A stretch of DNA of 64,000 nt from Polyangium sp. 6x1 (GTDB taxonomy: Bacteria; Myxococcota_A; Polyangia; Polyangiales; Polyangiaceae), in assembly GCF_029946515.1 (NCBI RefSeq), contig NZ_JARZHH010000013.1, positions 62,001 to 126,000 of the forward strand, read 5' to 3'. Below are positions 8,394 to 17,697 of the stretch, one piece after another. Numbering within the stretch: the first letter of the stretch is position 1; the number at the start of each line of letters is the position of its first letter. Position numbers and translations under genes: made by a program. Below the pieces are notes generated by a model that saw nothing but the letters and a program-made list of their open reading frames with translations, was not told the DNA's origin and searched no databases.

Positions 8394-9425
8394 TCATTTC
8401 GACGGTCGCCGCCCCTCGTTCACCATCTGAAACAACGCGGCGATCAGCTCCGGCATCCCTTCCCCCGTCGCGGCGCTCACGAGGTGCAGGTCGATCTTCG
8501 CTCGCTTGAAGCGCTTTCGGATCGCCGGGTAGGCCTCCTTCACCTCGGGCAGGTCCGCCTTCGAGAGCGCGACGATCTCCGGCCGCCCCGCCAGTGCCTC
8601 GCTGTATTTCCCGATTTCCTTCCGGATCGCACGGTAATCCTTCAAAGGATCCCGCCCTTCGCCCGGATCGATCGTCACGAGGTGCAAGAGCGCCCCCGTG
8701 CGCTCGAGGTGCTTCAAGAATCGCGTCCCGAGGCCCACGCCTTCGCTCGCGCCCGGCACGAGGCCCGGGATGTCCGCGATCACGAAATGCGTGCCGCCCG
8801 CCCGCCTCCCGCCGCCGATCTCCACCACGCCGAGCGTCGGCGTCAGCGTCGTGAACGGGTAATCCGCGATCTTCGGCCGCGCCTTCGACACCGACGCGAC
8901 GAACGTGCTCTTGCCCGCGTTCGGGAAGCCCACGAGCCCCACGTCCGCCAGCACCTTCAGCGAAAGCCGGAGCTCTCGCTCCTCGCCCAGGTCGCCCTTC
9001 TCCGCCCGCCGCGGCGCCCGCTCCTCCGCGCTCTTGAAGTGGATGTTGCCTCGACCCCCCTTGCCCCCGCGCGCCACGACCACACGCTGATCGTGCGCTG
9101 TCACGTCCGCGATGAGCTCGCCCGTCTCGGCGTCGTAGATCTGCGTACCGACCGGCACGCGCTCCACGCGGTCTTCGCCCCCGCGCCCATGGCAGTCCGA
9201 ACCTTGACCGTGCTCGCCCCGGTCCGCCTCGATCGTCCGCGCGTAGACGAAGTCGAGCAGCGTGCTCATCCCTTCGTCGCCGACGAGCACGACGTCCCCG
9301 CCGCGACCCCCGTCGCCCCCCGAGGGGCCTCCGAAGGGGATGTACTTCTCCCGGCGGAAGGCAACGGACCCGTTGCCGCCGCTGCCTGCTACCACCTTGA
9401 CCTGACACTCGTCGACGAACCGCAT
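8394..9425 (-). CDS. obgE: Obg family GTPase
   Basis: About 343 residues. Obg/CgtA is an essential ribosome-associated GTPase involved in 50S assembly and stress response. The N-terminal Gly-rich Obg fold is intact (FVDECQVKVVAGSGGNG, FGGPSGGDGGRGGDV, ARGGKGGRGN). The G domain shows G1 GFPNAGKST, G2 DYPFTTLTPTLG, G3 DIPGLVPGAS and G4 SKAD. The variable C-terminal OCT domain is absent, as in many Obg proteins. The start is ATG at 9425, where the conserved MRFVDE begins. An in-frame start 63 bp further upstream was rejected because it would overlap the divergent gene and lacks conserved sequence. It is divergent from the histidine kinase, with 53 bp between them. Confidence 0.95.
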   Translation of the reverse strand: MRFVDECQVKVVAGSGGNGSVAFRREKYIPFGGPSGGDGGRGGDVVLVGDEGMSTLLDFVYARTIEADRGEHGQGSDCHGRGGEDRVERVPVGTQIYDAETGELIADVTAHDQRVVVARGGKGGRGNIHFKSAEERAPRRAEKGDLGEERELRLSLKVLADVGLVGFPNAGKSTFVASVSKARPKIADYPFTTLTPTLGVVEIGGGRRAGGTHFVIADIPGLVPGASEGVGLGTRFLKHLERTGALLHLVTIDPGEGRDPLKDYRAIRKEIGKYSEALAGRPEIVALSKADLPEVKEAYPAIRKRFKRAKIDLHLVSAATGEGMPELIAALFQMVNEGRRPSK

Positions 9426-9478
9426 GGCGGCGCGGCTTCTACCACAATGATAGGGATACGACAGCGAAGGAGACGAAA

Positions 9479-10930
9479 TTGCCGGCACGGATCCTGATCG
9501 TCGACGACAACCAGAGCCTCGCGAAGAACCTCCGGGACGTCCTTTCGGGGGATCCCGACCTCGACGTGGAGGTCTCGCTCGCCGAAACCGGCGCCGAGGC
9601 GCTCGGGCGGGCCCAGAAGGACGGCTTCGAGGTCGCGGTCGTCGACGTCAAGCTGCCCGACGGCAGCGGCGTCGACCTCATCGGCCCCCTGCGCGAGGCC
9701 TGCCCGCACGGCGAGATCGTCCTCGTCACCGGCAACGCCACGGTCAACACCGCCATCGCCGCCCTCCGCGCCGGCGCCTTCGCGTTCATCCTGAAGAACT
9801 TCCGGCCGGCCGAGCTCATCTCCACCGTCGCCCAGGCCCTCGAAAAGATCGCCCTGAAGCGCGAGCGCGAGGAGTTCGAGCGCCGCTACCGCGCCATCGT
9901 CGACGCGGCGGACGTCCTCATCGTCGGCCTCGACGCCTCCGGCGACGTCACGCTCTGGAACCCGCGCCTCGCCGCCATGACCGGCGTCCCCACCGAGGCG
10001 GCGCTCCGCGGCGCGTTGCCCGACAACATCCTCGACGACGACGGGAGAAAGAAGTTCTGCCAGGCGTTCGACGCCGTTCGTGACGACGGCACCGCGACCG
10101 AGATCGAGGTCGGCGTGCGGGACGCCATGGGCGCGTTTCGCCGTGTCCGCTGGCACCTCAGCGCGGTGCGAGGCGCGGGCAAGCGGATCGAGCTCGTCTA
10201 TGGCATCGGGATCGACGTGACCGCGCGGCGCGCGCTCGAGCGCCGCGCGGCCGACGCGGAGGCCTTGAACGCGATGGCGCCCCTCGCGCTTGGCCTCGCG
10301 CACGAGATCCGCAATCCGCTGAACGCCGCCGTGCTCGAGCTGCACCTGCTCGGGCGTGGCATCGAGCGGCTCGACGCGCCGACCGTGCGGGATCCGATGC
10401 GGACGCGAGTGCGCATCGTGGAGAGCGAGATCAAGCGCCTCGAACGGCTGCTCACGGACTTCCTGGAGCTCGCGCGGCCGCGGGCGCCGCAACGCGAGCC
10501 CCTGGATCTCGGGCGTGTGGTCGACGAGGTGCTCGACCTCGAAGCCGAGGCCATCGCCGCGCACGGGATCGAGCTCGTGCGAGAGCTCGCGGCGGGCGTC
10601 ATCGCGGTCGGCGACGTCGAGAAGCTCAAGCAGGTCGTCTTGAACCTCGTGGTCAATGCGCTCGACGTGATGCCCCAGGGCGGCGTCCTCCGGGCGCGGG
10701 TGGGCGCGGACGAGCGCGACGCGTGGCTCTCCATCGGTGACAACGGTCCGGGCGTCGACCCCCATATTCTCGCTGAAATCTTCGACCCGTTTTTCACGAC
10801 GAAGGCCGCCGGGACGGGGCTCGGCCTCGCCATTGTGCGAAAAATCGTCGACCAGCATGGCGGTCGGGTCGTCGTCGATACGAAAAAAGGCGAAGGCACC
10901 ACGGTCAAGGTCATCTTGCCGCGGGGTTAG
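9479..10930 (+). CDS. Receiver-PAS-histidine kinase fusion
   Basis: 483 residues. The start is TTG 9479, supported by a strong ribosome-binding site AAGGAGA just upstream and by ARILIVDDNQ, the usual opening of a receiver domain. Order: receiver domain (acidic pair D9-D10, phosphoacceptor D56 in VVDVKLPDG; the usual Lys lies in FILKNF), a PAS domain at about residues 130-255, a HisKA helix with H275 in LAHEIRNPLN, and a HATPase domain (N box VVNALDV, DNGPGVD, FFTTKAAGTGLGLAI). An N-terminal receiver means the kinase itself is controlled by phosphotransfer from another kinase. No cognate regulator lies next to it, which is usual in myxobacteria. Probably cytoplasmic, as no membrane helix is visible. 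Confidence 0.9.
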   Translation: MPARILIVDDNQSLAKNLRDVLSGDPDLDVEVSLAETGAEALGRAQKDGFEVAVVDVKLPDGSGVDLIGPLREACPHGEIVLVTGNATVNTAIAALRAGAFAFILKNFRPAELISTVAQALEKIALKREREEFERRYRAIVDAADVLIVGLDASGDVTLWNPRLAAMTGVPTEAALRGALPDNILDDDGRKKFCQAFDAVRDDGTATEIEVGVRDAMGAFRRVRWHLSAVRGAGKRIELVYGIGIDVTARRALERRAADAEALNAMAPLALGLAHEIRNPLNAAVLELHLLGRGIERLDAPTVRDPMRTRVRIVESEIKRLERLLTDFLELARPRAPQREPLDLGRVVDEVLDLEAEAIAAHGIELVRELAAGVIAVGDVEKLKQVVLNLVVNALDVMPQGGVLRARVGADERDAWLSIGDNGPGVDPHILAEIFDPFFTTKAAGTGLGLAIVRKIVDQHGGRVVVDTKKGEGTTVKVILPRG

Positions 10931-11266
10931 TCTTCGCGGCCGCGGGCGGCGTGGTCACGCGCGAATGCAGTGGGCGCGACCACGTATCCTCGATTGCGCC
11001 CGGCACGTGCGGAGAGAGCGCGCCTCGGTGACGCCCATTTCGTGGGGCGTGCGGTTCACCGCTCGTTGCGGCTCGTTCTCCACGGGTGACGTGGCGTGAC
11101 GTCGTGAGATGACCCCGGATAAAGGGGCCGAGACGTGCCGTCGATACTGTATTCGTATCATCAGCCTGTTCTGCGGAAATACGCGGGCGGGCCTATTGAC
11201 ATGTTGCGATTGCCGGGTAGTCTGCATCATGGTGCCGTCTTTGCTCGCTAACGCAGGAGAAACCTT
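10931..11266. other. Intergenic region with promoter-like elements
   Basis: 336 bp without a credible gene. The distal part is less GC-rich than its surroundings. A weak inverted repeat GATAC-N7-GTATC lies at 11143-11159, and a TTGACA box is at 11196. A strong ribosome-binding site (GCAGGAGAA) precedes the next ATG. Confidence 0.5.
11196..11223 (+). promoter_or_regulatory. Candidate sigma-70-type promoter of the NGLGTG lipoprotein
   Basis: A perfect -35 hexamer TTGACA at 11196-11201 is followed after 16 bp by TAGTCT (11218-11223), a poor match to TATAAT. It lies 44 bp upstream of the start codon, in locally AT-richer DNA. The -10 assignment is weak. Confidence 0.4.
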
Positions 11267-12049
11267 ATGAAGCTGAGTCATATCGCAGGGTGTGCGGCGA
11301 TCCTCGTGTCGTTGACCGGATGTGGCGGTTTCGAGGGCGAAGGCTGGGACGAGGGAGACGTCGCCGCGGCGGAGCAAGAGGTCGGGAGCACGAACGGCTT
11401 CGCCGTCGTGAATGGCCTCGGGACGGGCAATGGCCTCGGGACGGGCAATGGCCTCGGGACGGGCAATGGCCTCGGGACGGGCAATGGCCTCCAGAATGGC
11501 GTCGGGCTGATGACTTCGGAGCTGGGTCGCAAGACCGTCGAGTACATCATCAAGTGCGCGCTCCCGGCGGGCCGTACGATCACGAAGCGCGACGAGAACC
11601 TCGTGGAGTACCCCTTCGACGGCCTGCTCGGCGTCGCCCCGGAGTGGGAGGACGGTGCTTGTGACGAGGATTGCCAGGAGCGGATGACCGCCTGCCTCGG
11701 CGCGCACCTCAACACGACCGGCGAGCACGTCTCCATCTTCCTCGTCGGCAACCGGGACGACTTCCCCTTGATCGGCCCGGGGACGAGCTCGGCGTATCCC
11801 ACGCAGGAGGGCGCCTTCTTCGGCAACGTCTTCAAGAGCCCGCCGGAGTTCCATTATTGCAACAGCGCCGGCGCCTTGACGTCGCCGATCGATGGGCGCA
11901 TCGGTTCGTCCGGAGAGAAGCAATACACGAATCCTTTCACCGGGGACGGCAAATGCTCCGACAACTGCGCGGCGTACGACGGCGATGACGCGGCGTCGGG
12001 GTGGAAGTCCTGTGGTGTGTACGGCAACGTGCTCACCGTGTATCGGTAG
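11267..12049 (+). CDS. Lipoprotein with NGLGTG tandem repeat
   Basis: 260 residues. The lipoprotein signal ends in the lipobox LTGC, with ribosome-binding site AGGAGAA ahead of ATG 11267. After an acidic linker there is a run of four perfect six-residue repeats (NGLGTG), encoded by four identical 18-bp units, leading into NGLQNG. The remainder is a globular domain with about 10 cysteines (CALPAGRTI, DGACDEDCQERMTACLGAHL, FHYCNSAG, CSDNCAAYD). NGL-type repeat lipoproteins form large families in Sorangiineae. Ligand and role are unknown; surface location is inferred from the lipid signal. Confidence 0.8.
   Translation: MKLSHIAGCAAILVSLTGCGGFEGEGWDEGDVAAAEQEVGSTNGFAVVNGLGTGNGLGTGNGLGTGNGLGTGNGLQNGVGLMTSELGRKTVEYIIKCALPAGRTITKRDENLVEYPFDGLLGVAPEWEDGACDEDCQERMTACLGAHLNTTGEHVSIFLVGNRDDFPLIGPGTSSAYPTQEGAFFGNVFKSPPEFHYCNSAGALTSPIDGRIGSSGEKQYTNPFTGDGKCSDNCAAYDGDDAASGWKSCGVYGNVLTVYR
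11411..11482 (+). repeat. Four identical 18-bp coding repeats
   Basis: Unit AATGGCCTCGGGACGGGC occurs at 11411, 11429, 11447 and 11465 without any mismatch, plus a partial fifth copy. It encodes NGLGTG. Complete identity at synonymous sites points to recent expansion by slippage. Confidence 0.9.
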
Positions 12050-12161
12050 GGATTCCATTCTCTCGGGCGAACCCCCGACGATGTACGGGCGTCCGCTTAC
12101 GCAATGATTCCGCAACGCTCATGGCAGCCTCGCGAGCGGCCATGGTAGGCTTTTTCGCAAT

Positions 12162-15100
12162 ATGGAGATTGCGCGCAGCGACGGAATGGCGGAGACGCTG
12201 GACGCGCGTGCGGCGCAGAGCCACACGCGCGTCGGCACCGGAGGGAGTGGTGAGGACCGCGTCCCGCCCGCTGCGCTGCGGGAGCGATACGAGGAGCTCC
12301 GCCTCATCGGCGAAGGCGCGATGGGGACCGTGTTCCGCGGCTGGGATCCGCGCCTCGGCCGCGCGGTCGCGCTGAAGCTCCTGAAGAGCGACGACCCGGA
12401 CGACACGCGGCGCTTTCTGGCCGAGGCCCGGGCGCAGGCGCGCGTGCAGCACGACAACGTTTGCCGCGTCTACGAGGTCGGCGAGGCCGACGGCGAGCCG
12501 TACATTGCGATGGAGCTCATCGAGGGTGTGCCGCTCGATCGCGCGCACCCCAAGATGACGCTGGAGCAGAAGGTGAAGGTCGTCCGCGAGGTCGCGGCGG
12601 CGCTCCACGAGGCGCACCGGCTCGGCCTCGTTCATCGCGACATCAAGCCCGGCAACATCATGGTGATGACGGCCGAGGACGGCTCGCTCAAGCCTTACGT
12701 CGTCGATTTCGGGCTGGCCCGCGAGGTGTCGAGCGGCGGCGAGACGCTCCAGAACGCCATCGTGGGAACGCCGTCGTACATGTCCCCCGAGCAGGCCGAG
12801 GGGAACTCGACGCTGCTCGATCGACGCACGGACGTCTATAGCCTCGGCGCCACGCTCTACGAGCTCGTCGCGGGTCGGACGCCGTTTGTCGGGTCGAACG
12901 CGATGTCGATCCTGACGCAGGTGATCCTCGAGGACGCGCCCGTGCTCGGGAGCATCCGGCGGGGCGTGCCGACCGAGCTCGAGACCATCGTGATGACGTG
13001 CCTCCAGCGAGATCCTTCGCGGCGGTACGAGTCGGCGCGGGCCCTCGGCGACGATCTGCAGCGCTTCCTCGACGGAGAGCCGATCCAGGCGAAGCGGGCC
13101 TCGCTCGCGTATGTCCTGTGGGCGAAGGCGCGGAAAAACCGGGCCGTCGTCCTCGTCGCGTGCATCGGGCTCTCGGTCGCGCTGATCCTCGGGGGCATGT
13201 GGGTGAACGCCGCGCGGCACGCGTCCGAGCAAGCGAGGCTCGCGCGGGAGCTCGGCGAGGACGTGAAATACGTCGAGCTCTTTCTACGGAGCGCATACGC
13301 TTTTCCTGCGCACGACGTCGAGCGCGAGCACCGCGTCGTGCGGGCGCGGCTCGCCGAAATCGAGCGACGGATGGCGGCGGCCGGGCGCGTCGGCGAGGGC
13401 CCCGGCCATTACGCGCTCGGCCGCGGGCATTTGGCGCTGCACGAATACGAGACGGCGCAGAAGCAACTCGAACGAGCGTTCGGGGCGGGGTACACGAAGC
13501 CCGAGGTGCATTACGCGCTCGGCCTCGCGCTGGGCGGGCGGTACCAAGAGGAGCTCGACGGCGCGCGCCGCATCGAGGACGCGGCGGCGCGCGAGGCCGC
13601 GATCCGGAAGGCCGAGGCGAGCTTCCGCGACCCGGCGCTCGGGCACCTCCGCGAAAGCGGCGAGACCGAGGTCGAGTCGAGGGCGTACATGGACGGGCTC
13701 GTCGCGCTTTACGAGAAGCGTTACGACGACGCTGCGGCAAAGGCGCGGCTCGCGGCGGAGGAGTCGCCCTGGCTTTACGAGGCGAAGAAGCTCGAAGGGG
13801 ACGCGCGATTCGAGGCAGGGATCACGGCGAGCGAGAGCGGGCGCCAGGAGGAGGGGCGACGCCTGCTCGCCCTGGCGATCGAGGCGTATCAGGCGGCGTC
13901 GGCCATGGCCCGCAGCGACGCGGTCGTTCACGAGGCGCTCGCCGAGGCGTGGAATCAGCGGCTCCTCCTCGACATCTGGGAGGGGCGCCCCTACCGCGCC
14001 GCATTCGAGGCTGCGCTCGCGGCCTGCGACGCGGCGCTCGCGTCGAATCCGAAAAGCGTCGGCGCGCTCCGGAAGAAGGGACGCGCGCATTACCACGTCG
14101 GCTACAGCCAGCTTCGCCGCGGCGAGGATCCGCGCCCCACGCTGGAGGCCGGGATCGAGATATGGCTCGCGGCGAAGCGGCTCTCGGGCGAGGACGCGAT
14201 CGCCGACGATGGCGTGGGCAATGCCTACATCATCCTTGCGCAGCACGAGCGCAAGATCGGGCTCGATCCCATTCCCTCCCTCGAGCGCGCCATGCAGAGC
14301 TGCGACGAGGCCACGCGCATCGAGCCGACGCTCGCGTGGGCATGGAACGACGCCGGGCTCGCGCTCATCGTGAGGGCCGACCACGAGAGAGACCGCGGCA
14401 TCGATCCGAGGCCCTCCATCGATCGCGCCGTGGAGAGGTTCGTGCGCGCCGCGAAGGAGGATCCGGCTTACATCGGCTCTTACTCCAACATGGCCTTCGT
14501 GCTCTCCATCCGCGCGAGCTACGAAGTCTCGATCGGAAAGGATCCGCGCCCCACCGCGCAGCGCGCCGTCGAGGCTTGCGCGCGCGGCGCCGAGGTCAAT
14601 CCGAAATGGCTCCCCATGCTTAACAACCGCGGCTGGGCCGAGCTCGCCGCCGCGCAATACGAGGAGGCGACCGGCGCCGATCCCACGGCGACGCTGGATC
14701 GCGTCGAGGCGAGCTTCCAGGCCTCGCTCGACCTCAACAAGGACGAGGCCGACACCCATTTCGGCATGGGCGCCGCCAAGCACGTGCGAGCGCTCTTTCT
14801 CCTTCGGAAAAACGCCGACGCGCAAAAGGCCCTCGACGAGGCCCGCGCCGAGATGCGCCGCGCCGTCGAGATCGACGCACGCGAGCCTGCCATTCGCCTC
14901 GAGCTCAGCCAGCTCCTGATGACCATGGCGCGGCGCGCGGCGCTCCGCGGCGAGGACCGTGCGGCGCTGATCGACGAGGCCGAGCGTGTCCTCCGGGAGG
15001 GATTGCGCGTCAATACCCGCCACGCCCCGCTCCATGCGGCGCTCGCCGAGCTCCTCGCGCTCCGCGCCGAAGCGCGGCCGGCAAACGACGAGACGCGCGA

Positions 15101-15320
15101 AAAACTCCTCGCGGAGGGCCTCGCCGCCGCCGACGAGGCCCTCCGGCACAACCCGAAATGGGCCCTCGCCATGGCGGCCAAGGGGTTCGTCTTCGCGGCG
15201 CGGGCGCGCGCCGAGGACACGCGGCTCGCCGTGGAATGGTTCGACGAGGCGATCACGACGAACCCCCTCTTGCCGCGGCGCTTCCAGGACCGGCGCGCCG
15301 CCCTTCGCCGCGCCCCCTGA
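12162..15320 (+). CDS. Transmembrane Ser/Thr protein kinase with TPR array
   Basis: 1052 residues. The Hanks-type kinase domain spans about residues 43-310: Gly loop IGEGAMGTVF, ATP-binding K72 (ALKLLK), catalytic loop HRDIKPGN (D160), DFG 182-184, and activation segment GTPSYMSPEQ. A membrane helix follows at about 326-347 (VLVACIGLSVALILGGMWV). The remaining 700 residues, outside the membrane, are TPR-like helices, probably sensing a protein ligand. Five repeat units of about 50-60 residues share a linker of the form G-x-DPRP-[ST]-x2-RA (GEDPRPTLEAG, GLDPIPSLERA, GIDPRPSIDRA, GKDPRPTAQRA, GADPTATLDR). Start ATG 12162 has only a weak ribosome-binding site; Met9 is an alternative. All catalytic residues are present, so the kinase should be active. 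Confidence 0.9.
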   Translation: MEIARSDGMAETLDARAAQSHTRVGTGGSGEDRVPPAALRERYEELRLIGEGAMGTVFRGWDPRLGRAVALKLLKSDDPDDTRRFLAEARAQARVQHDNVCRVYEVGEADGEPYIAMELIEGVPLDRAHPKMTLEQKVKVVREVAAALHEAHRLGLVHRDIKPGNIMVMTAEDGSLKPYVVDFGLAREVSSGGETLQNAIVGTPSYMSPEQAEGNSTLLDRRTDVYSLGATLYELVAGRTPFVGSNAMSILTQVILEDAPVLGSIRRGVPTELETIVMTCLQRDPSRRYESARALGDDLQRFLDGEPIQAKRASLAYVLWAKARKNRAVVLVACIGLSVALILGGMWVNAARHASEQARLARELGEDVKYVELFLRSAYAFPAHDVEREHRVVRARLAEIERRMAAAGRVGEGPGHYALGRGHLALHEYETAQKQLERAFGAGYTKPEVHYALGLALGGRYQEELDGARRIEDAAAREAAIRKAEASFRDPALGHLRESGETEVESRAYMDGLVALYEKRYDDAAAKARLAAEESPWLYEAKKLEGDARFEAGITASESGRQEEGRRLLALAIEAYQAASAMARSDAVVHEALAEAWNQRLLLDIWEGRPYRAAFEAALAACDAALASNPKSVGALRKKGRAHYHVGYSQLRRGEDPRPTLEAGIEIWLAAKRLSGEDAIADDGVGNAYIILAQHERKIGLDPIPSLERAMQSCDEATRIEPTLAWAWNDAGLALIVRADHERDRGIDPRPSIDRAVERFVRAAKEDPAYIGSYSNMAFVLSIRASYEVSIGKDPRPTAQRAVEACARGAEVNPKWLPMLNNRGWAELAAAQYEEATGADPTATLDRVEASFQASLDLNKDEADTHFGMGAAKHVRALFLLRKNADAQKALDEARAEMRRAVEIDAREPAIRLELSQLLMTMARRAALRGEDRAALIDEAERVLREGLRVNTRHAPLHAALAELLALRAEARPANDETREKLLAEGLAAADEALRHNPKWALAMAAKGFVFAARARAEDTRLAVEWFDEAITTNPLLPRRFQDRRAALRRAP

Positions 15321-15349
15321 AGCCTCTTGTGGCGCGCGCTCGCGAGATC

Positions 15350-16012
15350 ATGGAGATCCTTCGATCAGGCCCTCCGCGGGCGGCGTGGCTCGCGCTCGTG
15401 GCCCTCGGTTTTTGCTTGTCGCCCGGGGATGCGCGCGCGGTCGTCGAGCAGACCGATGGGCTCGTCGTCCCCGTGCAGGTCGCGAATTGCCCGGGCAGCG
15501 GCAACGCCGAGGGGTGCATCCAGGTCGGCCTCAACATCGGCGAGGGCCTCGCCGCCACGGCCGCGAACAACCCGCTGAACGCCATCCTATTATTTCGGAC
15601 GCGGAGCGGCTTGCCCGACATTCGCCTGAACCATTCGACGAACGGCGGCGTCACCTGGCAGCCGACCTCCGCGCGCGCGGACCTCGGCACCGTCGCGGGC
15701 ACGAGCGCCTCGACCCGCCCGCGCGTCGCGCTCGGCGGCGCGAGCCTCGTGTTCGTCGCGTGGGAAGACGCGCGGAGCGGCCAGCGCGACATCTTCGCAA
15801 ACCACTCCTTCGACGGCGGCGCGACGTTCCAGCCGCTCGACCTGCGCATGGATGTCGGCACGGCAGGCGCCCCCTTGCCCGTGGGCGCCGCCGATTCACG
15901 CAATCCGTTCGTCCTGACGAACGCGGCCGGCGCCCGGGCGCTCACGATCTGGACCGACAACCGCACGACGGCCGGCGCGAACGCGGATATTCATACGAAT
16001 TTCTTCGAGTGA
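15350..16012 (+). CDS. Secreted BNR/sialidase-like repeat protein
   Basis: 220 residues from ATG 15350, with a signal peptide (AWLALVALGFCLSPGDARA). The mature part contains Asp-box-like repeats of the sialidase/BNR type (NHSTNGGVTWQP, NHSFDGGATFQP), each preceded by a beta strand with an aromatic (FVAWEDARSGQRDIFA, TIWTDNRT). It has only about two to three blades, shorter than a full six-bladed propeller, so it may be truncated or may assemble. The catalytic residues of sialidases are not recognisable, so enzymatic activity is not claimed. Repeat copy A starts about 19 bp after its stop codon. Confidence 0.7.
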   Translation: MEILRSGPPRAAWLALVALGFCLSPGDARAVVEQTDGLVVPVQVANCPGSGNAEGCIQVGLNIGEGLAATAANNPLNAILLFRTRSGLPDIRLNHSTNGGVTWQPTSARADLGTVAGTSASTRPRVALGGASLVFVAWEDARSGQRDIFANHSFDGGATFQPLDLRMDVGTAGAPLPVGAADSRNPFVLTNAAGARALTIWTDNRTTAGANADIHTNFFE

Positions 16013-16023
16013 GCGATTCGGGG

Positions 16024-16072
16024 GCGCTTCGCTGGGGCTTTGCCCCAGGCCCCACCGGGGCTATCCGCCCCT
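16024..16072 (+). repeat. Four-hairpin repeat, copy A, left half (hairpins 1 and 2)
   Basis: Hairpin 1 is CTGGGGC-TTT-GCCCCAG (16032-16048). Hairpin 2 is GGGGC-TATCC-GCCCC (16057-16071). The sequence matches the first half of intact copy C at 45,011-45,054 and breaks off after GCCCCT, where the IS110 element begins. The second half resumes at 17,428. Confidence 0.8.
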
Positions 16073-16080
16073 TGTATCTT

Positions 16081-17234
<1,154 letters not shown>

Positions 17235-17427
17235 CGCGAGTTGCCGTCCGCCATCGCTGAACGGGTCATCGGGCGCCGCGCACAGCGAGCGTCAAGGCCG
17301 CGGTGCGCCCGCGGAGCGGGTCGAAGAACCTGGACGCTGACGAGCACGGCGCCACGGTCTCCGGGGCGATGGCGGACGCCCTGTCGGAGGGCCCTGCCAG
17401 CTGAGACCGAGAACGAAAACAGTTGCT

Positions 17428-17492
17428 GGACCCGGACCAGCGCAAGCGCTGGACTCGTGGTCGATGAACTGCGCAATGCGCAGTTCATCGAA
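17428..17492 (+). repeat. Four-hairpin repeat, copy A, right half (hairpins 3 and 4)
   Basis: Hairpin 3 is CCAGCGC-AA-GCGCTGG (17437-17452). Hairpin 4 is CGATGAACTGCGC-AAT-GCGCAGTTCATCG (17462-17490), a perfect 13-bp stem. Compared with copies B and C the stems differ by paired changes (GGC/GCC to CGC/GCG in hairpin 3; GAAG/CTTC to GATG/CATC in hairpin 4). This half is separated from the left half by the IS110 element. Confidence 0.8.
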
Positions 17493-17578
17493 CGGGCCAG
17501 GTCAAGACCGCAACCGACCCTGCCAACCAAGACAGCCGCGCTGACGGCTCAACTGGCGACGCGGTCCCACCGGCCTGT

Positions 17579-17683
17579 GGGAAGAACTGCGCATCGCGCA
17601 GTTCTTCCCCAAAAGGTCCAGGGCTGGCCCTGGTTCGGGTCGAGGGGCGAACAGCCCCCGCGGGGTCCGGGGCAGCGCCCCGG
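17579..17683 (-). repeat. Four-hairpin repeat, copy B (inverted)
   Basis: Read on the minus strand, the four hairpins come in the same order as in copy C: CCGGGGC/GCCCCGG (17683-17667), GGGGC/GCCCC (17658-17644), CCAGGGC-CA-GCCCTGG (17633-17618) and GGGAAGAACTGCGC/GCGCAGTTCTTCCC (17609-17579). It starts 14 bp after the stop of the porin gene and points the same way as that gene. Confidence 0.85.
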
Positions 17684-17697
17684 CGCGGCGGCGCCAC

